Of a stretch of 64,000 nt of DNA, positions 45,851 to 58,063 are shown piece by piece. A program made the position numbers and the translations under genes. Below the pieces are notes generated by a model that saw nothing but the letters and a program-made list of their open reading frames with translations, had not been told where the DNA came from and did not search any database. Within the stretch, counting starts at the first letter, position 1, and the number at the start of each line of letters is the position of its first letter. The stretch is from Lumbricus terrestris (taxonomy: Eukaryota > Annelida > Clitellata > Crassiclitellata > Lumbricidae): contig OX457039.1 of NCBI GenBank assembly GCA_949752735.1, forward strand, positions 42,321,199 through 42,385,198, read 5' to 3'.

Positions 45851-46609
45851 TTTATATATATAGTAATATGCGTTGTGGAAACGTTTTTTCTAGCGGTTTT
45901 TAATTCTAAACATGCGATCTATATGTCAAGATTTGGTTGTTGACGTGCAATTCTGTGTCAAGGGTCCCGGATAAAAGATGCAAAGTTTTAAATTGATTTC
46001 TGGGAGCTGGAATTGACTGCCAAACAGATGATGGATGAACCGCTTGCGTCTCCCTTTGTCCTAATACAATATGTTTTCGCCGGGCACGGCTCCTTACTGG
46101 CGAGGATTTATCACAGACAGCCATTGGATATACCAGTTTTAATATTCTCCTGTTCATTCTGATCTTTTTTCTCTCTCTGTATGTACGTCAGGGTGGGAAT
46201 TGCCAGGGAATTTTGGGGGTTCAACCCCCAGTCTTTCTACGCCCCCATAGTAAAGTCTTCATTGCGAACCCCAATAATTTTTCGACAATTCTCATGCTGC
46301 TGTGTATGTCTCTTTGTTTGTTTGCACATCCGTATGTCGGTACATCTCCCTGTATACACGTACATGTATATGTCTGTCCGGTATTGTGCACTGCATACAT
46401 GTATGAACATACATAAACATATACACAGACAATGAGAGCAATTGAAAGAAAGTAGACAGGATAGGGTGTTATGACAAACAGCGCGCGAGAGACGCAGATG
46501 GATAAGAAGAGACGGAATGGGGCGGAAGAGGGAAGGGGCGGAAAGGGAGCTGAAGGGGTGACAGGCATCAGTTGCCGTCCAGAATCTAATAAACGTCATC
46601 GGAAGCACA
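45851..46609. other. Intergenic, no gene seen
   Basis: A short palindrome GGGGGTTCAACCCCC lies near 46216-46230. ORFs on both strands are short and unrecognised. Confidence 0.4.
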
Positions 46610-46617
46610 ATGGACGC

Positions 46618-46725
46618 CAGACGTCTTCCACTCCATCCTTCCATCCGTCCCTCTATCCGGCACTCCATCCGTCCATCCGTCCGTCTATCCGGCACTCCAT
46701 CCCTCCATCCGTCCATCTATCCACG
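46618..46725. repeat. CCATCCGTC/CTATCCGGCACT tandem repeats
   Basis: Imperfect 4-mer and roughly 28-bp periodic units. Confidence 0.8.
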
Positions 46726-46845
46726 TTCCTTCTCCTCTGTAGCATCCCTCACTTCGGACAAACTGACCAATTTCTCGAGTGAAAGCTACTTGGCGACGGT
46801 CAGTCGCTTAACTGGATAACGAAGGCGACTGAATTAGAGAGACGG

Positions 46846-47125
46846 AGGAATGTTGAGGACGAGGAGAAGATGGAGGAAGAGAGATGGAAGAGAGATGGAA
46901 GAGAGGAGACATGGAGGATGGGTATCGAGGAGGGAAAGAAGGAAAATATTTTGTGACAGGAAGAGATGGAAGTGTATACAGGAGACATAGAGGAAGAAAA
47001 TGGAGAAAGAAAATATTTGGAAATATTAAGAGATGGAAGAGCAAACAGGAGACATGGACGAAGAAAATGGAAAAGGAAAGGAAGAAAAATATTTTGAAAT
47101 ATTAGAAGATGGAGAGTAGAAGATT
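46846..47125. repeat. Purine-rich degenerate repeat
   Basis: GGAAGAGAGATGGAAGAG-like units, then AGGAAGAAAAATATTTTGAA-like units near 46940, 46995 and 47082 at roughly 55-85 bp spacing. Confidence 0.6.
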
Positions 47126-47340
47126 AAAGGAAAGTATCGGACAAGAACTGTTAAAGGATTGAGGATGAATATTGAATCATCCTATTTCACAAAACCCACA
47201 AATCAATTATATTCTCCACAGACATTTAAGCAGGCCAAGGAAAAAATGCGAAATTCTTAATTTAGGTTTCACTGGCCTATTAACCGTATTCGCAAAGTCA
47301 GCCGAATCTTCGTGAGGTCATTATATGGCGCTATATAAAT

Positions 47341-48287
47341 GTCCATGTACATAATACATACATACATAACCTACATACATACATACCTACATACATACAT
47401 ACATAGATACCTACATACCTACATACATACATACATACATACATACATACATACATACATACATACATACATACATACATACATACATACATACATACAT
47501 ACATACATACATACATACATACATACATACATACATACATACATACATACATACATACATACATACATACATACATACATACATACATACATACATACAT
47601 ACATACATACATACATACATACATACATACATACATACATACATACATACATACATACATACATACATACATACATAGATACCTACATACCTACATACAT
47701 ACATACATACATACATACATACATACATACATACATACATACATACATACATACATACATACATACATACATACATACATACATACATACATACATACAT
47801 ACATACATACATACATACATACATACATACATACATACATACACACATACATACATACATACATACATACATACATACATACATACATACATACATACAT
47901 ACATACATACATACACACATACATACATACATACATACATACATACATACATACATACATACATACATACATACATACATACATACATACATACATACAT
48001 ACATACATACATACATACCTACATACATACATACATACATAGATACCTACATACCTACATACATACATACATACATACATACATACATACATACATACAT
48101 ACATACATACATACATACATACATACATACATACATACATACATACATACATACATACATACATACATACATACATACATACATACATACATACATACAT
48201 ACACACATACATACATACATACATACATACATACATACATACATACATACATACATACATACATACATACATACATACATACACACA

Positions 48288-48321
<34 letters not shown>

Positions 48322-48325
48322 CATA
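47341..48325. repeat. (ACAT)n array, about 985 bp, with higher-order duplication
   Basis: Nearly pure ACAT repeat. Interruption AGATACCTACATACCTAC occurs at 47405, 47675 and 48041. The pair of CACACATAC interruptions at 47841 and 47913 recurs at 48201 and 48281. The spacing of about 360-366 bp shows that a block was duplicated within the array. All overlapping ORFs (YIHTYIHT or MYVCMYVC strings) are artefacts. Confidence 0.97.
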
Positions 48326-48627
48326 CACAATTATTACCCATACATACTTGGATGACTGTTCGCCAAAGACTGAAACGTCAAGACGTCGGTACACAATGCA
48401 CACAGATTCCAAATCCGTTCATAAATCTTGGAGTGAAGTGTGCTGAAGAAGGAGGTGGATTCGACGCCGGATCTAGATAAACCGACTTGTGGTCTCACTT
48501 TGTGAGAGCACTTGTCAGAATGACACTCTATTCGGAGCTTTTCACCAAACTCAAGATAATAATATACAATGTTCATTTATTGTCAGTGTACTGCAAGCTC
48601 TGGCTTTACGGAACGTGGACAGATGTG

Positions 48628-48680
48628 TGTATTTGTGTGTGTATGTGTGTGTATGTGTGTGTGTATGTATGTGTGTGTGC
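48628..48680. repeat. (TG)n microsatellite
   Basis: GTGT runs with TATG interruptions. Confidence 0.85.
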
Positions 48681-49158
48681 AGAAGTGGGATGATATTGCT
48701 GATAAGCCGTGTGTCTTAGCTAGAGTATCTTTGTCGTCCTGTAGACATTCCATAGTAGCAATATGGAGATGTTGGCACAGCAGGAAGAACGCCAGTTTCC
48801 GCCTATCATCATATAACACCAGGTTGTTCTTAATCTAACTGAATAGTAGGCTAATATTTTTTTAAACTGTAGAAGCGCGAATGTCGATTGGTATGACAAC
48901 CCGAAAAGTCACCTGACTTAGCCAGTGTTAGAACCTAATAGTAGTAGCCTAGTAGGCCTAAGCTCAGGTCTAATTGAATTGCTCTGCAGGATTCGGTCGT
49001 TGCTTAACATTGTACGTTGAATTTTGGCCAATGCATGTGTAAAGCTGGTTCTTCGATTACGACGGTCGTGAAGACAAAACACCGGAACATTGCCATTCGT
49101 GAATACTTTCATTCTTCGTTTCTCGTGATGTTGTCATTCATTGACCCTCCGCTACCGT
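48681..49158. other. Intergenic, no gene seen
   Basis: No supported feature. Confidence 0.4.
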
Positions 49159-49579
49159 ATTGATGGCATGGCAGCGAAGGGGTTAAGCCACTGGGTGCAC
49201 GCGGTGGCAGGCTGACAAAAAAAGAAAAAAAGGCAAACACGTCTGTCTTCAAGTTTACTGAGTTCGAGTTCGAAGATTATTAGTCTAGACTAATATATAA
49301 TAATATACATATTATTATTACTAGACAGCAATAGTGGCAGATTAAATCCAGATGAGATAGAACAAGTGGTAGACAACGATGCGCAACGATTCGGTTGGAT
49401 CGAAACTGCAATTGAAGAAACCGCCGCAGAACGATAATTAATAAGACTTAATCAGATATTGATGGCATGGCAGCGAAGGGGTTAAGCCACTGGGTGCACG
49501 CGGTGGCAGGCTGACAAAAAAAGAAAAAAAAGGCAAACACGTCTGTCTTCAAGTTTACTGAGTTCGAAGATTATTAGTC
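49159..49579. repeat. Direct repeat pair, about 125 bp each
   Basis: Copies at 49159-49288 and 49456-49579 share TTGATGGCATGGCAGCGAAG, CACTGGGTGCACGCGGTGGC and AAGTTTACTGAGTTCGA. They are nearly identical, apart from a GTTCGA duplication in the first copy. The spacer holds a segment that recurs at 52073-52196. The layout resembles a small terminal-repeat element, but the ends are not TG...CA. Confidence 0.75.
49327..49447 (+). repeat. Dispersed 120-bp repeat, copy 1
   Basis: Shares GTGGCAGAT(T/C)AAATCCAG, GATTCGGTTGGATCGAAACT and GCAATTGAAGAAACCGCCG with 52073-52196, in the same orientation. Confidence 0.75.
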
Positions 49580-50318
49580 TTCGTGAGCGTATAACTTCAC
49601 GCTCGTGTTTGTGGGTCTCCTCGCTTTCACTGCACATTAAAAACACCATTACCTTCTGAATATTTTTTGTTTCAAACCGTAAACTAGAAACGGGTCCTTG
49701 GCGCCACACAAATTATGTCCGTAAGCGACTTGACGACCTGTTGAATTCCAACGCCTACGAGGGCGTAGTCTCGTAGACTATGTATTTATGCAAGTCGTGT
49801 ATTGGCAGTTGCACACGTTGTTGTTGTTTGCGGCATGAAGAGTCGATAATTATTATAGTCTTATCACTGAAACGCGTTTGAGGTGTGCCATGCATAGTCT
49901 GCACTATCGAATATATTCGTTTAATTTAAAAACTGACAATTCCTGGTGACACACCGCACCCGGTTACATGTCGAAACTGTAAAATAAAACACAGAAATAA
50001 TAATAAAGCATATAATAAAGTTAAAAAATAAAACACTGCGCACATCAGCATGAAGCATCAAGGTCATTTCCCTCCATTACCGGTACATTTTCTCAAGGTC
50101 GTATACACAGCAACCCGGTCGTCAAACAGATTTCTAAGCGAAGTAAAGAATAAACATGTTATTTTGCAGAATTCTAAACATGCTCAATTTTAATGAATAG
50201 TTGAATTCTTTATTTAAGACGTTCATTAATTTATGTAAAAATTAATTATTATTTATTTTTATAATTTTATCCCAGTCACAATTGCTCATTCGCTTCGACG
50301 TGAATCTCTCATTTTATA
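49580..50318. other. Intergenic, no gene seen
   Basis: No supported feature. Confidence 0.4.
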
Positions 50319-50380
50319 TAGTGTCCGCTCTGTAGTAGGGAGTACCTCCGAGGAGAAATATTGAAGGGGCGCTATGACAC
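50319..50380 (+). mobile_element. SINE/LINE 3'-tail fragment
   Basis: GTGTCCGCTCTGTAGTAGGG, then TTGAAGGGGCGCTATGA, matching the SINE 3' domain. Confidence 0.6.
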
Positions 50381-50525
50381 GTAGGCTACTGGCACCAGCT
50401 TATTGAAGAGCGCTGCATGATGCCATAAAATTATAGGGTCAGTGTGCACATTCTGTCAGCTCTCTAACGTAATTTTCAAAACTATACTGGAAAGTCGTTT
50501 TTTTTCAGGTTTCCTAACCTCCACA

Positions 50526-51006
50526 CAGGGGCGCCCGCAGGCGTACGCACTTACGCAAGTGCGTACAGCAGCGGCGCCCGCAGATGTACGCACATAGGTA
50601 AGTGCGTACAGCGCGATGACCCAAAAGGTATGTTTTTGGGAAATTCTAGGTTGATGACTAAAAAAAAAAAAAAAAAAAAAAAAAGGTCATCAGTTTTTTC
50701 GGCGGATAGAAAAGGTATGTTTTGGGAAAATTTTTGGTTGATGACTTAAAAAAGAAAAAAAAAAAGGTCATCAGTTTTTTCGGCGGATAGAAAAGGTATG
50801 GTATGTTTTGGGAAAACTTTTGGTTGATGACTAAAAAAAAAAAAAAAAAAAAAGGTCATCAGTTTTTTCGGCGGATAGAAAAGGTATGTTTTGGGGAAAT
50901 TCTAGGTTTATCAGTTTTTTCGGCGGCCTAACGAAAATTTTTCCCTGTTCGCCCCTCCATCGAAAATTTCTGTGCGTACAAGAAAAAAATCCTGCGGGCG
51001 CCGCTG
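50526..51006 (+). mobile_element. hAT-type MITE family E, copy 2
   Basis: 481 bp. Starts CAGGGGCGCCCGCAGGCGTA and ends CCTGCGGGCGCCGCTG. Exact 8-bp duplication CCTCCACA (50518-50525 and 51007-51014). The 44-bp left end is duplicated in tandem (50526-50569 and 50570-50612, approximately). The interior repeats AAAGGTATGTTTTGGGAAAA, TTGATGACT-(A)n-GGTCATCAG and TTTTTTCGGCGGATAG three to four times; the (A)n runs vary in length. Confidence 0.9.
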
Positions 51007-51383
51007 CCTCCACAGATTATATTAGATTAGATTACGCACAATTCAGACGGTAGGTGTCGTTAAGGTAGCACTGAACTCCCTTAATAGGGGACCGAAAAGG
51101 CAGGTGGGCTTTAACACTGCCAGCTTTCTAGTAGTCTATGGCTACACATGCGTCTAGGCCTATATACATGTATAGCCGGGTTCCTAATCCGTCATAAACA
51201 AGATTTAGTCAAAACAATTCCGAGAAAAACGAGCAGCCATTCATTTAATAATAATATGAACGGTTTTTTTGTCGATCCGTCTTCCAGCAAAACGGAGAGT
51301 GATGGTCTCAGATTTCATTTCTTACGTCGTCTCTCGTCTTTCATTTCATCTGTTATGTCGCGCAGCTGCTTCTAACGTTCATG

Positions 51384-52048
51384 CAGCGTTTAATCTAGAC
51401 GTCTCTGGAGGGGAGATAGTTCTTCCGCCCAGGAATGACATCCCACCATGGGCGCCCGCAGACATTTTTGCAAGGGGGCAAACACACTATGGTCACGGTT
51501 AAAATTGTTTACAAGAGTTTTAAAATGCAAAGCGGATATATTACAAACTTGGGAATTTTCACAGAGGTCTCTAAATGTAAATTTCCCAGTTTCACATTGT
51601 GCATCGTTGGCAACATTAGCGCTTTAGTGCGAAGAAATTAGTTAATAACTAAAAAGTAGCAGTTAAAAAATAGGAAAATCAATTTTCCACAGGCCCCTAT
51701 GCAGTATGCACCCCACCAGAAAAATTTGAGAGGTGTTGCTTACATGCATATACGACTTATACGTACACTACAATTCCCTCCCCAAAAAATTATACACGTA
51801 ACATCCCCCTCCAGAAGAATTCGACAGCGAAACATTGATGTAGTAAAAAATCATCAGATTTAAAAGCATTTAATTACTACCGGAATTAGTATGCTTTAAA
51901 TCGGAAAAATTTAATAGGGAAAAGGTCGTCCGAAAAACTTTGCGGTCAAAGGGTGTCGTGTCGTCCGTGTCTGACTCGACAGTTCCCCCCCCTCTACAGA
52001 GACCTGAATTCCTCCACCCAAAGCATGGGGACTAAAGATTAAACACTG
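51384..52048. mobile_element. MITE family C, copy 2, possibly composite
   Basis: Left end CAGCGTTTAATCTAGACGTC and right end AAGATTAAACACTG are inverted and match the ends of 11451-11906. No 8-bp duplication. CATGGGCGCCCGCAGACAT near 51449 resembles the terminus of another family, so a second element may be inside. Confidence 0.55.
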
Positions 52049-52072
52049 TAAGACGTGGCTCACAACCAGACA

Positions 52073-52196
52073 GCATCAGTGGCAGATCAAATCCAGATGA
52101 GATAGGCAACAACAAGTGGTAAACAACGATGCGCATCGATTCGGTTGGATCGAAACTGCAATTGAAGAAACCGCCGTAGGACGATAATAAGACTCA
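52073..52196 (+). repeat. Dispersed 120-bp repeat, copy 2
   Basis: See the copy at 49327-49447. Differences include GGCAACAACAAG in place of AGAACAAG. Confidence 0.72.
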
Positions 52197-52502
52197 ATAA
52201 AATAAATAAGTTTCGAAAAGAGCGGATACGGGATTAAAAATCTGGGCGCAGTTGTGAAATTCCTCCATCTATAATATGGACCAATCAAGCGCATGCATGT
52301 CCACTGAGAAAAAAGCACTTCACTAATAAGACATTGCGTGCTTCGATCGTCTGCTGCTGGCAAGGGTTTATCAGTGCGCACGCGCAGTCTCCGTCATTGC
52401 AACACTTCTATTAAAGTTCGTTGAGTTGAGTTCTATGCTTCATTCGAGTTTTTGCTTCTGTTCTCAGACCAACGTGTAACTGTCACACATTACTTCTATT
52501 CG

Positions 52503-52840
<338 letters not shown>

Positions 52841-53206
52841 AAACGCACCGTCCATTATCAAAACCGTGCAGGAAGGGAGGCATAGCCTGGAAATAGCGCA
52901 TCGCTGATCCAGCGGGATTATTGCCAGCTCGAGGAAGCCCGGATGATGGAAGTATCGTGAAACAGGGAGAAGAAGGCAAGGAAGGAAGGAAGGGTTGATG
53001 GATGGGGTGAAACACAGGGAGACTGGGCAGCAGCAGTAGCAGCAGTAGCCTCGACGCTTTTGTGGCCACTCAATTAACCTCGGGCCAAGGCGAGAATTGT
53101 CGGCCAATATTATATCCCGCATGATCTTGCTTGGCGTTAATTGTTCGATCAGATGATGGGTTCTATACCTATATACGTCCTCGGAAGAAGTGGTTTGATA
53201 TCCACA

Positions 53207-53310
53207 ACGAGATAGATGGATGGATGGATGGATGGATGGAAGGATGGATGGAAGGATGGATGGATGGAAAGATGGATGGATGGAAGGATGGAAGGATGGA
53301 TGGAAAATTA
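53207..53310. repeat. (GGAT)n/(GGAA)n microsatellite
   Basis: ATGGATGG and AAGGATGG units. Confidence 0.9.
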
Positions 53311-53400
53311 GAGGTATGCGCTCTATCCTCCTCAAAGGATCCGAGACGAAGACTGCTCCCAGCAACTAACATAGCGATATATTATTCCGTGCAACTGGGT

Positions 53401-53401
53401 T

Positions 53402-53474
<73 letters not shown>

Positions 53475-53517
53475 GACAGAGAGACAGAGAGACAGAGACA
53501 CAGAGACACAGAGACAC

Positions 53518-53556
<39 letters not shown>

Positions 53557-53600
53557 GACAGAGACAGAAACAGAGACAGAGAGACAGAGAGAGAGAGCTA
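53401..53600. repeat. (GA)n/(GACA)n microsatellite
   Basis: GAGA then CAGA arrays with AGAC variants. Confidence 0.92.
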
Positions 53601-53930
53601 TAGAGTGGGAGGGATGGTTGTGTGGTGCAGTAGGGGCCTGGTGCTCCAGGCCGGGTCTGCATGGATGGGTTACGGAGGAGGAAAAGGAGGACGTAGGAGG
53701 GCAGCTGATCATCGTCGCTGGATGGATGTATCGATCGGAAGCGGAGTGTGCAGCGGACGGCGGCGGAAGGCGGCGGACGGCGGTGGCGGCGGCCGCGGTG
53801 GCGCTGGTGTGCCTCCTCCGTCCTCCGTCCTCGTCCGTCCAATGACCACCGACGGATGACGACCATTGCGCATGCGCAAAGCATTGCGTAAAAGCGCACT
53901 CTTCACGACGACGACGACGATGGTGGTGGT
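53601..53930. other. GC-rich block between microsatellites
   Basis: CpG-rich CGGCGGAAGGCGGCGG-type sequence (53750-53810). ORFs in several frames reflect composition. No domain recognised. Confidence 0.4.
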
Positions 53931-53944
53931 GAAGGAAGAGAAGG

Positions 53945-54105
53945 CAAGGAAGGCAGAACGAGTGAGAGACAGTCAGAGAGATAGACAGAGACAGACAGAG
54001 ACAGACAGAGACATAGATGCAGATATAGAGACAGTGAAACAGAGAGAGGGAGGGATGGAGATGGGATTAGGCTATGGTAGACACAGCAAGAGCCACTGAA
54101 TATAG

Positions 54106-54136
<31 letters not shown>

Positions 54137-54240
54137 AAGACAGAAAGACAGAGAGACAGAGAAACAGAGAAACATAGAGATATAGATGGGTTTAGGTATA
54201 GAGACAAAGAAAGCGACAGACATAGAAGCAAAAGGGTAAA
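53945..54240. repeat. (GACA)n-type degenerate microsatellites
   Basis: AGACAGAGACAG and ACAGACAG runs (53968-54050, 54100-54190) separated by unique bases. Confidence 0.85.
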
Positions 54241-54457
54241 GGGCAGAAGGGAATTAAGTGACACAGAGGAAGAGTGGTATAGATAAGGCAAAATAATTAT
54301 TAGTTAGAAATCAAAACAGTAGTTACAGAAATAGGTTTCAATTTTCCACGGATGTGCAAGTGCCACTCTTGCCCATAGATCTATAAATATTATGTGCAGG
54401 GTCCAGGGAGAGATGGGTGGAAGAAGGGAGGGACGAATGGATGGACAGACCCATATA

Positions 54458-55237
54458 CACCGTAGTTCAATAAAAAGTAAGCCAAACTGTTTTTCCTTAT
54501 AAATTATAATCTCTAATGCCTGATCGTACTAAAAATTTCCCAATATTTAGAGAATCGAACGAACAATAATATGATTCCAATATATCAAGTCATAAATTTG
54601 ATTGGATAGAAAGATATTATTCTTTCAACTTCATCTCCCGAAATTTAAGTTTTCAGCAAGTTAGTCTGTAACGGTGTTCGTTGTGGTTTCGACGCTTGAT
54701 CGTTCCCATTTGGTCTTCAGTGATCCTGGAGTAAAATCGCAACGTTCTGTTGTCACAACATCTTCTATCAGAAATCTATAGCCCCATAAGGCTATTTTCT
54801 TTTCTACAGAACAGTGCCAGCCTAGAGCCAGATGAGCAATCAAAATGCTAACAAGAAAGACACCAGACTTCATTTCTCCCACATTATGGCCTCCGAAAAG
54901 CTCATCTTTAAATCCTGTCGCCTATAACATCTTCTTTATTTAAGTAATCTACAAATACTATTTGCAGCTTCTTCACAAAAATATTAGAGTCATCTTTCAT
55001 GTTTTAAATACTTTATTACAAAATTGAAAGGAAAAATTGCTCGCAAACTTAAATTTCGGCAGATGAAGTCGACAGATTCATATCTTTCTATCCGTTCAAA
55101 TTTACGACATGATAAGTTGGAAACATATTCTCGGTTCAATTCTCTAAATTTCTTGAAAAATTTAGGCTGATCAATTATTAGGCATTAGAGATAATCATAT
55201 AAAAAAAGTTTGGCTTACTTTTAATTGAACCACGGTG
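54458..55237. mobile_element. Tc1/mariner-type non-autonomous element
   Basis: 780 bp between TA dinucleotides (54456-54457 and 55238-55239). Ends CACCGTAGTTCAAT and ATTGAACCACGGTG are inverted with one mismatch. The inverted arms extend about 200 bp with moderate divergence: AAGTAAGCCAAACT, TCTCTAATGCCT, TTTAGAGAAT, GGATAGAAAGATAT, TTCATCT and GAAATTTAAGTTT all recur inverted. The central 73-codon minus-strand ORF (54661-54882) has no recognisable transposase motif. Confidence 0.8.
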
Positions 55238-55239
55238 TA

Positions 55240-55770
55240 GATGGGGTATATGGAAGCGAAGTGATATGGTGCGGGAAAAGAACTAAGTAGAAAATGAAAA
55301 CCTCAATTAATGATTAATTATTAATGTCCTGTTAACTGAAGCATGACGCATACCACCATAGACACTCGTTGTGATGAGACTGGCATGGCCTAATATGCAG
55401 AGGACTAAAGACAAGTAGATCTCCACCCCCCCACACCCCCCCCACACACATACATACACACAGGCAGACGGTAATCAAGCAGACAAACACGCAGGCGGGA
55501 AAAAAGAAATATTTTAGGCAGATCATTTTTAAAGACCGAGAGAGCAATATGATGGCTACCCGTTCACTTGCGCTCGTCTAAGTTCCAGTCCGAAGGGGTT
55601 TTAATAATTATTGGGGTAAATGAGTCGACGCCCGAGGATGTTGTCGTCGTGTATACGACGTCACAAATGACGTAAATGGCAGACGACCAATGATATGAGG
55701 AAGAGAACACGGCGCTAATGAGACGTGAAGAGGCGAAATTGGTCCTTCTCTATCTCGGTTTTTCCCCTCT
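55240..55770. other. Intergenic, no gene seen
   Basis: A C-rich run (55423-55447) is followed by a short (AC)n. Confidence 0.4.
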
Positions 55771-55784
55771 CTGCAGTGTGTCTT

Positions 55785-55900
55785 TTTACGTCTCTGCCTC
55801 TGTCTGTTTCGGTATGTCTCTGTCTGTTTCGGTCTGTCTCTGTCTGTTTCGGTCTGTCTCTGTCTGTTTCGGTCTGTCTCTGTCTTTCTCTGTCCGCATA
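55785..55900. repeat. 20-bp minisatellite GGTCTGTCTCTGTCTGTTTC
   Basis: Four to five nearly exact 20-bp units. Confidence 0.88.
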
Positions 55901-56019
55901 TCTCTTTATCTCCCTCCATGCCTCTGGCACTCGCGGTTCCGCTAAAAACAATATTGTGACACAGAAGCAAACAAGCGTACATGTATAGCCAAGCAGAGAG
56001 GGACATACGTACACGCAAA

Positions 56020-56095
56020 CACACTCACCTACACACACACCTACACACACACACACACACACACACGCACGTACACACGCGCGCGAATACACACA
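56020..56095. repeat. (AC)n microsatellite
   Basis: ACAC runs with CTAC and GCGC interruptions. Confidence 0.88.
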
Positions 56096-57892
56096 CAAGA
56101 CCGAGGCAAGGCGACATGATGTTAATAGTGACAAACGATCAGAGACACGCACACGATGTAATCTATAGCCTGCAAGAATGTATGCGTGTGCACAAGAGAC
56201 ACATAGACAAATTGGCAGTGACACTGAGGGAGGTTTACACAGTGACACTGTAATAGCAAAAGATAAGAAAGCACGGCTGCTTCCTCTGTGTTGAACATGG
56301 CACACGCAACATCTGCGTGAGGGATGGGGTGGGGTGGGGTGTTGGCTGGGGTGGGGTGGGGGAGGGGATCGGTTGATTTTCTTAGAACTGAAGCAGACGA
56401 TCTTTCGATTCATCGTGGCAGAATGATTGTGCGCTACGTGTAATTAGGTTCTATTATTCGATGCGATCATGTGACAATGAGTTGTTTGGTTGTCTGGTTA
56501 GCTGATCGGATTTAACAATTATCATCTGACTTAGGAATGTAATTGCTCGGACATTAGTCGAAGCAGTGTATAATACGTACATTGTACAATATACAACAAT
56601 ATACATAGACCTATACAATACAATACAACTGATATAAATGCAATCCTTTCAAAGTTCAGAGTGCACGCGGCAGAGCATCTAAGTGCCGAAGTGCTGGGCA
56701 ACGGTGAGCGATAATAGAGTTGAAATTACATAGTCGTAGGCTACTTCGCATTAAAGTGTTCGGCTAAGACCCACAACAAAATTATTACATTGCAGGAGAA
56801 GCAGAATTTACGGGTGTTGTTAGCAAACGTTGATTATAATAAAATGAAATGGTTGATAGTATTTAATTTTTAATTTAAACTGCTGTATGCCCATTAGTTT
56901 AGTGATAGTTTCATTGATTAAATTGTATAAAAAATGAAGGTTCTATTATTATTAGAACGTAATTTCTCCAGGCTATGCTGTCCAATTAAGTGGCAGGACG
57001 CCATTGAGATTTGAAAATAAGTGCCTGGACGCCGTCCATGACTGTCCAGCCGCACTTTAACCCCTGGATATATAGTTTACAGTTTTATGCCGTGTTAAAG
57101 TAAATTTTGTCGAACGACTTTGTAGCACATTATCATTTGCAAGTAGTCTGCACTCTGCAGTTCTCATTCCTTCAGACACTTTGAATTAAGACGAATGCGA
57201 GATATGAACTATGGATCTGTTTACGATAAAATCGCAAGGAAGTTTTGAGCTTAAAAATATGCAGTTCAATAGAAAATGACAAATCTGTACTGAAGACAAG
57301 AAGATCATTGTATATAATTATAGACACGTGTGTGCGTGTGTCTGCGATAAGCGCATTCGTGAGGTTGTTGTAAAGCGCTATATAAATGTTCATATACGTG
57401 CGCATACATAGACACGAGAGGCTTTGTGAGAAGAATATCCCGACAGTGAATAAATGTCAAGGCGCTCTTTATTATGAGATGCGGTGCAAACAGAGCACGC
57501 AGGATTGTGTGCATGCATGTGCATATAAGCTTATTATGCATATTCACATATGCATAGTCATATGCATATATCTATGTATACAATTGTATGTGTATTGTGT
57601 AGACCTATATGTGCAATGTACGCATACATTTGCATGTGTAGACATTGTACATAATGTGTCTCTGTAAGCGGCGATGCATTCCGTGGGATTTGGAAAGTAA
57701 GTCAGTCAATCGTTGGCAAATAATGAGCTGCAGAGCGTTGGAAGTCGATGCTTCCTCCTTTCGCCTTGGTATCACGTATGCATGGAAACGATGCACACCA
57801 ACATCGTCATCTAGAAAACATGGACCTCTTTGAAACAGTAGTTGAACAGAAGCGTAGTGCTTTTAATATAATCTTCTGTGGTTGGCGGAGTG
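56096..57892. other. Intergenic, no gene seen
   Basis: Contains a GGGGT-rich patch (56318-56370) and a TATAAATGTTCATAT word after AAAGCGC (57372-57393) that resembles the LINE tail. No coding evidence. Confidence 0.4.
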
Positions 57893-58063
57893 GTCTGGAA
57901 TGGCCTTCCTTTTGAGCTACGCCTACACCCTGGGACTCTACCAGGATCCTTCCTTACTAAACTTAAAACTGTTCTTTTTGGGCGCGCTGGAGTCGGGAGC
58001 GCCTCTGAGTAGTTTTTTCTTGAAGGAGCGCTATATAAATGTCCGAATGAATGAATGAATAAA
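57893..58063 (+). pseudogene. L2/CR1-like LINE 3' end, 5'-truncated
   Basis: A 39-codon run, VWNGLPFELRLHPGTLPGSF then LTKLKTVLFGRAGVGSASE, ends at TAG (58010-58012). The VWNxLPFELR...FLxxLKTxLF pattern is the C-terminus of the LINE ORF2 in L2/CR1-like lineages. The 3' UTR CTTGAAGGAGCGCTATATAA and a (GAAT)n tail follow. The frame here is intact, but only the last tens of codons are present. Confidence 0.82.

Noticed and set aside
47331..48412. Long ORFs on both strands, up to 338 codons, of YIHTYIHT or MYVCMYVC repeats
   Set aside because: They are frame readings of the (ACAT)n array. A 4-bp repeat without stops is open in several frames on both strands.
49159..49579. Solo LTR or TRIM element from the direct repeats
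   Set aside because: The repeats do not begin and end TG...CA, and no primer site or polypurine tract is present.
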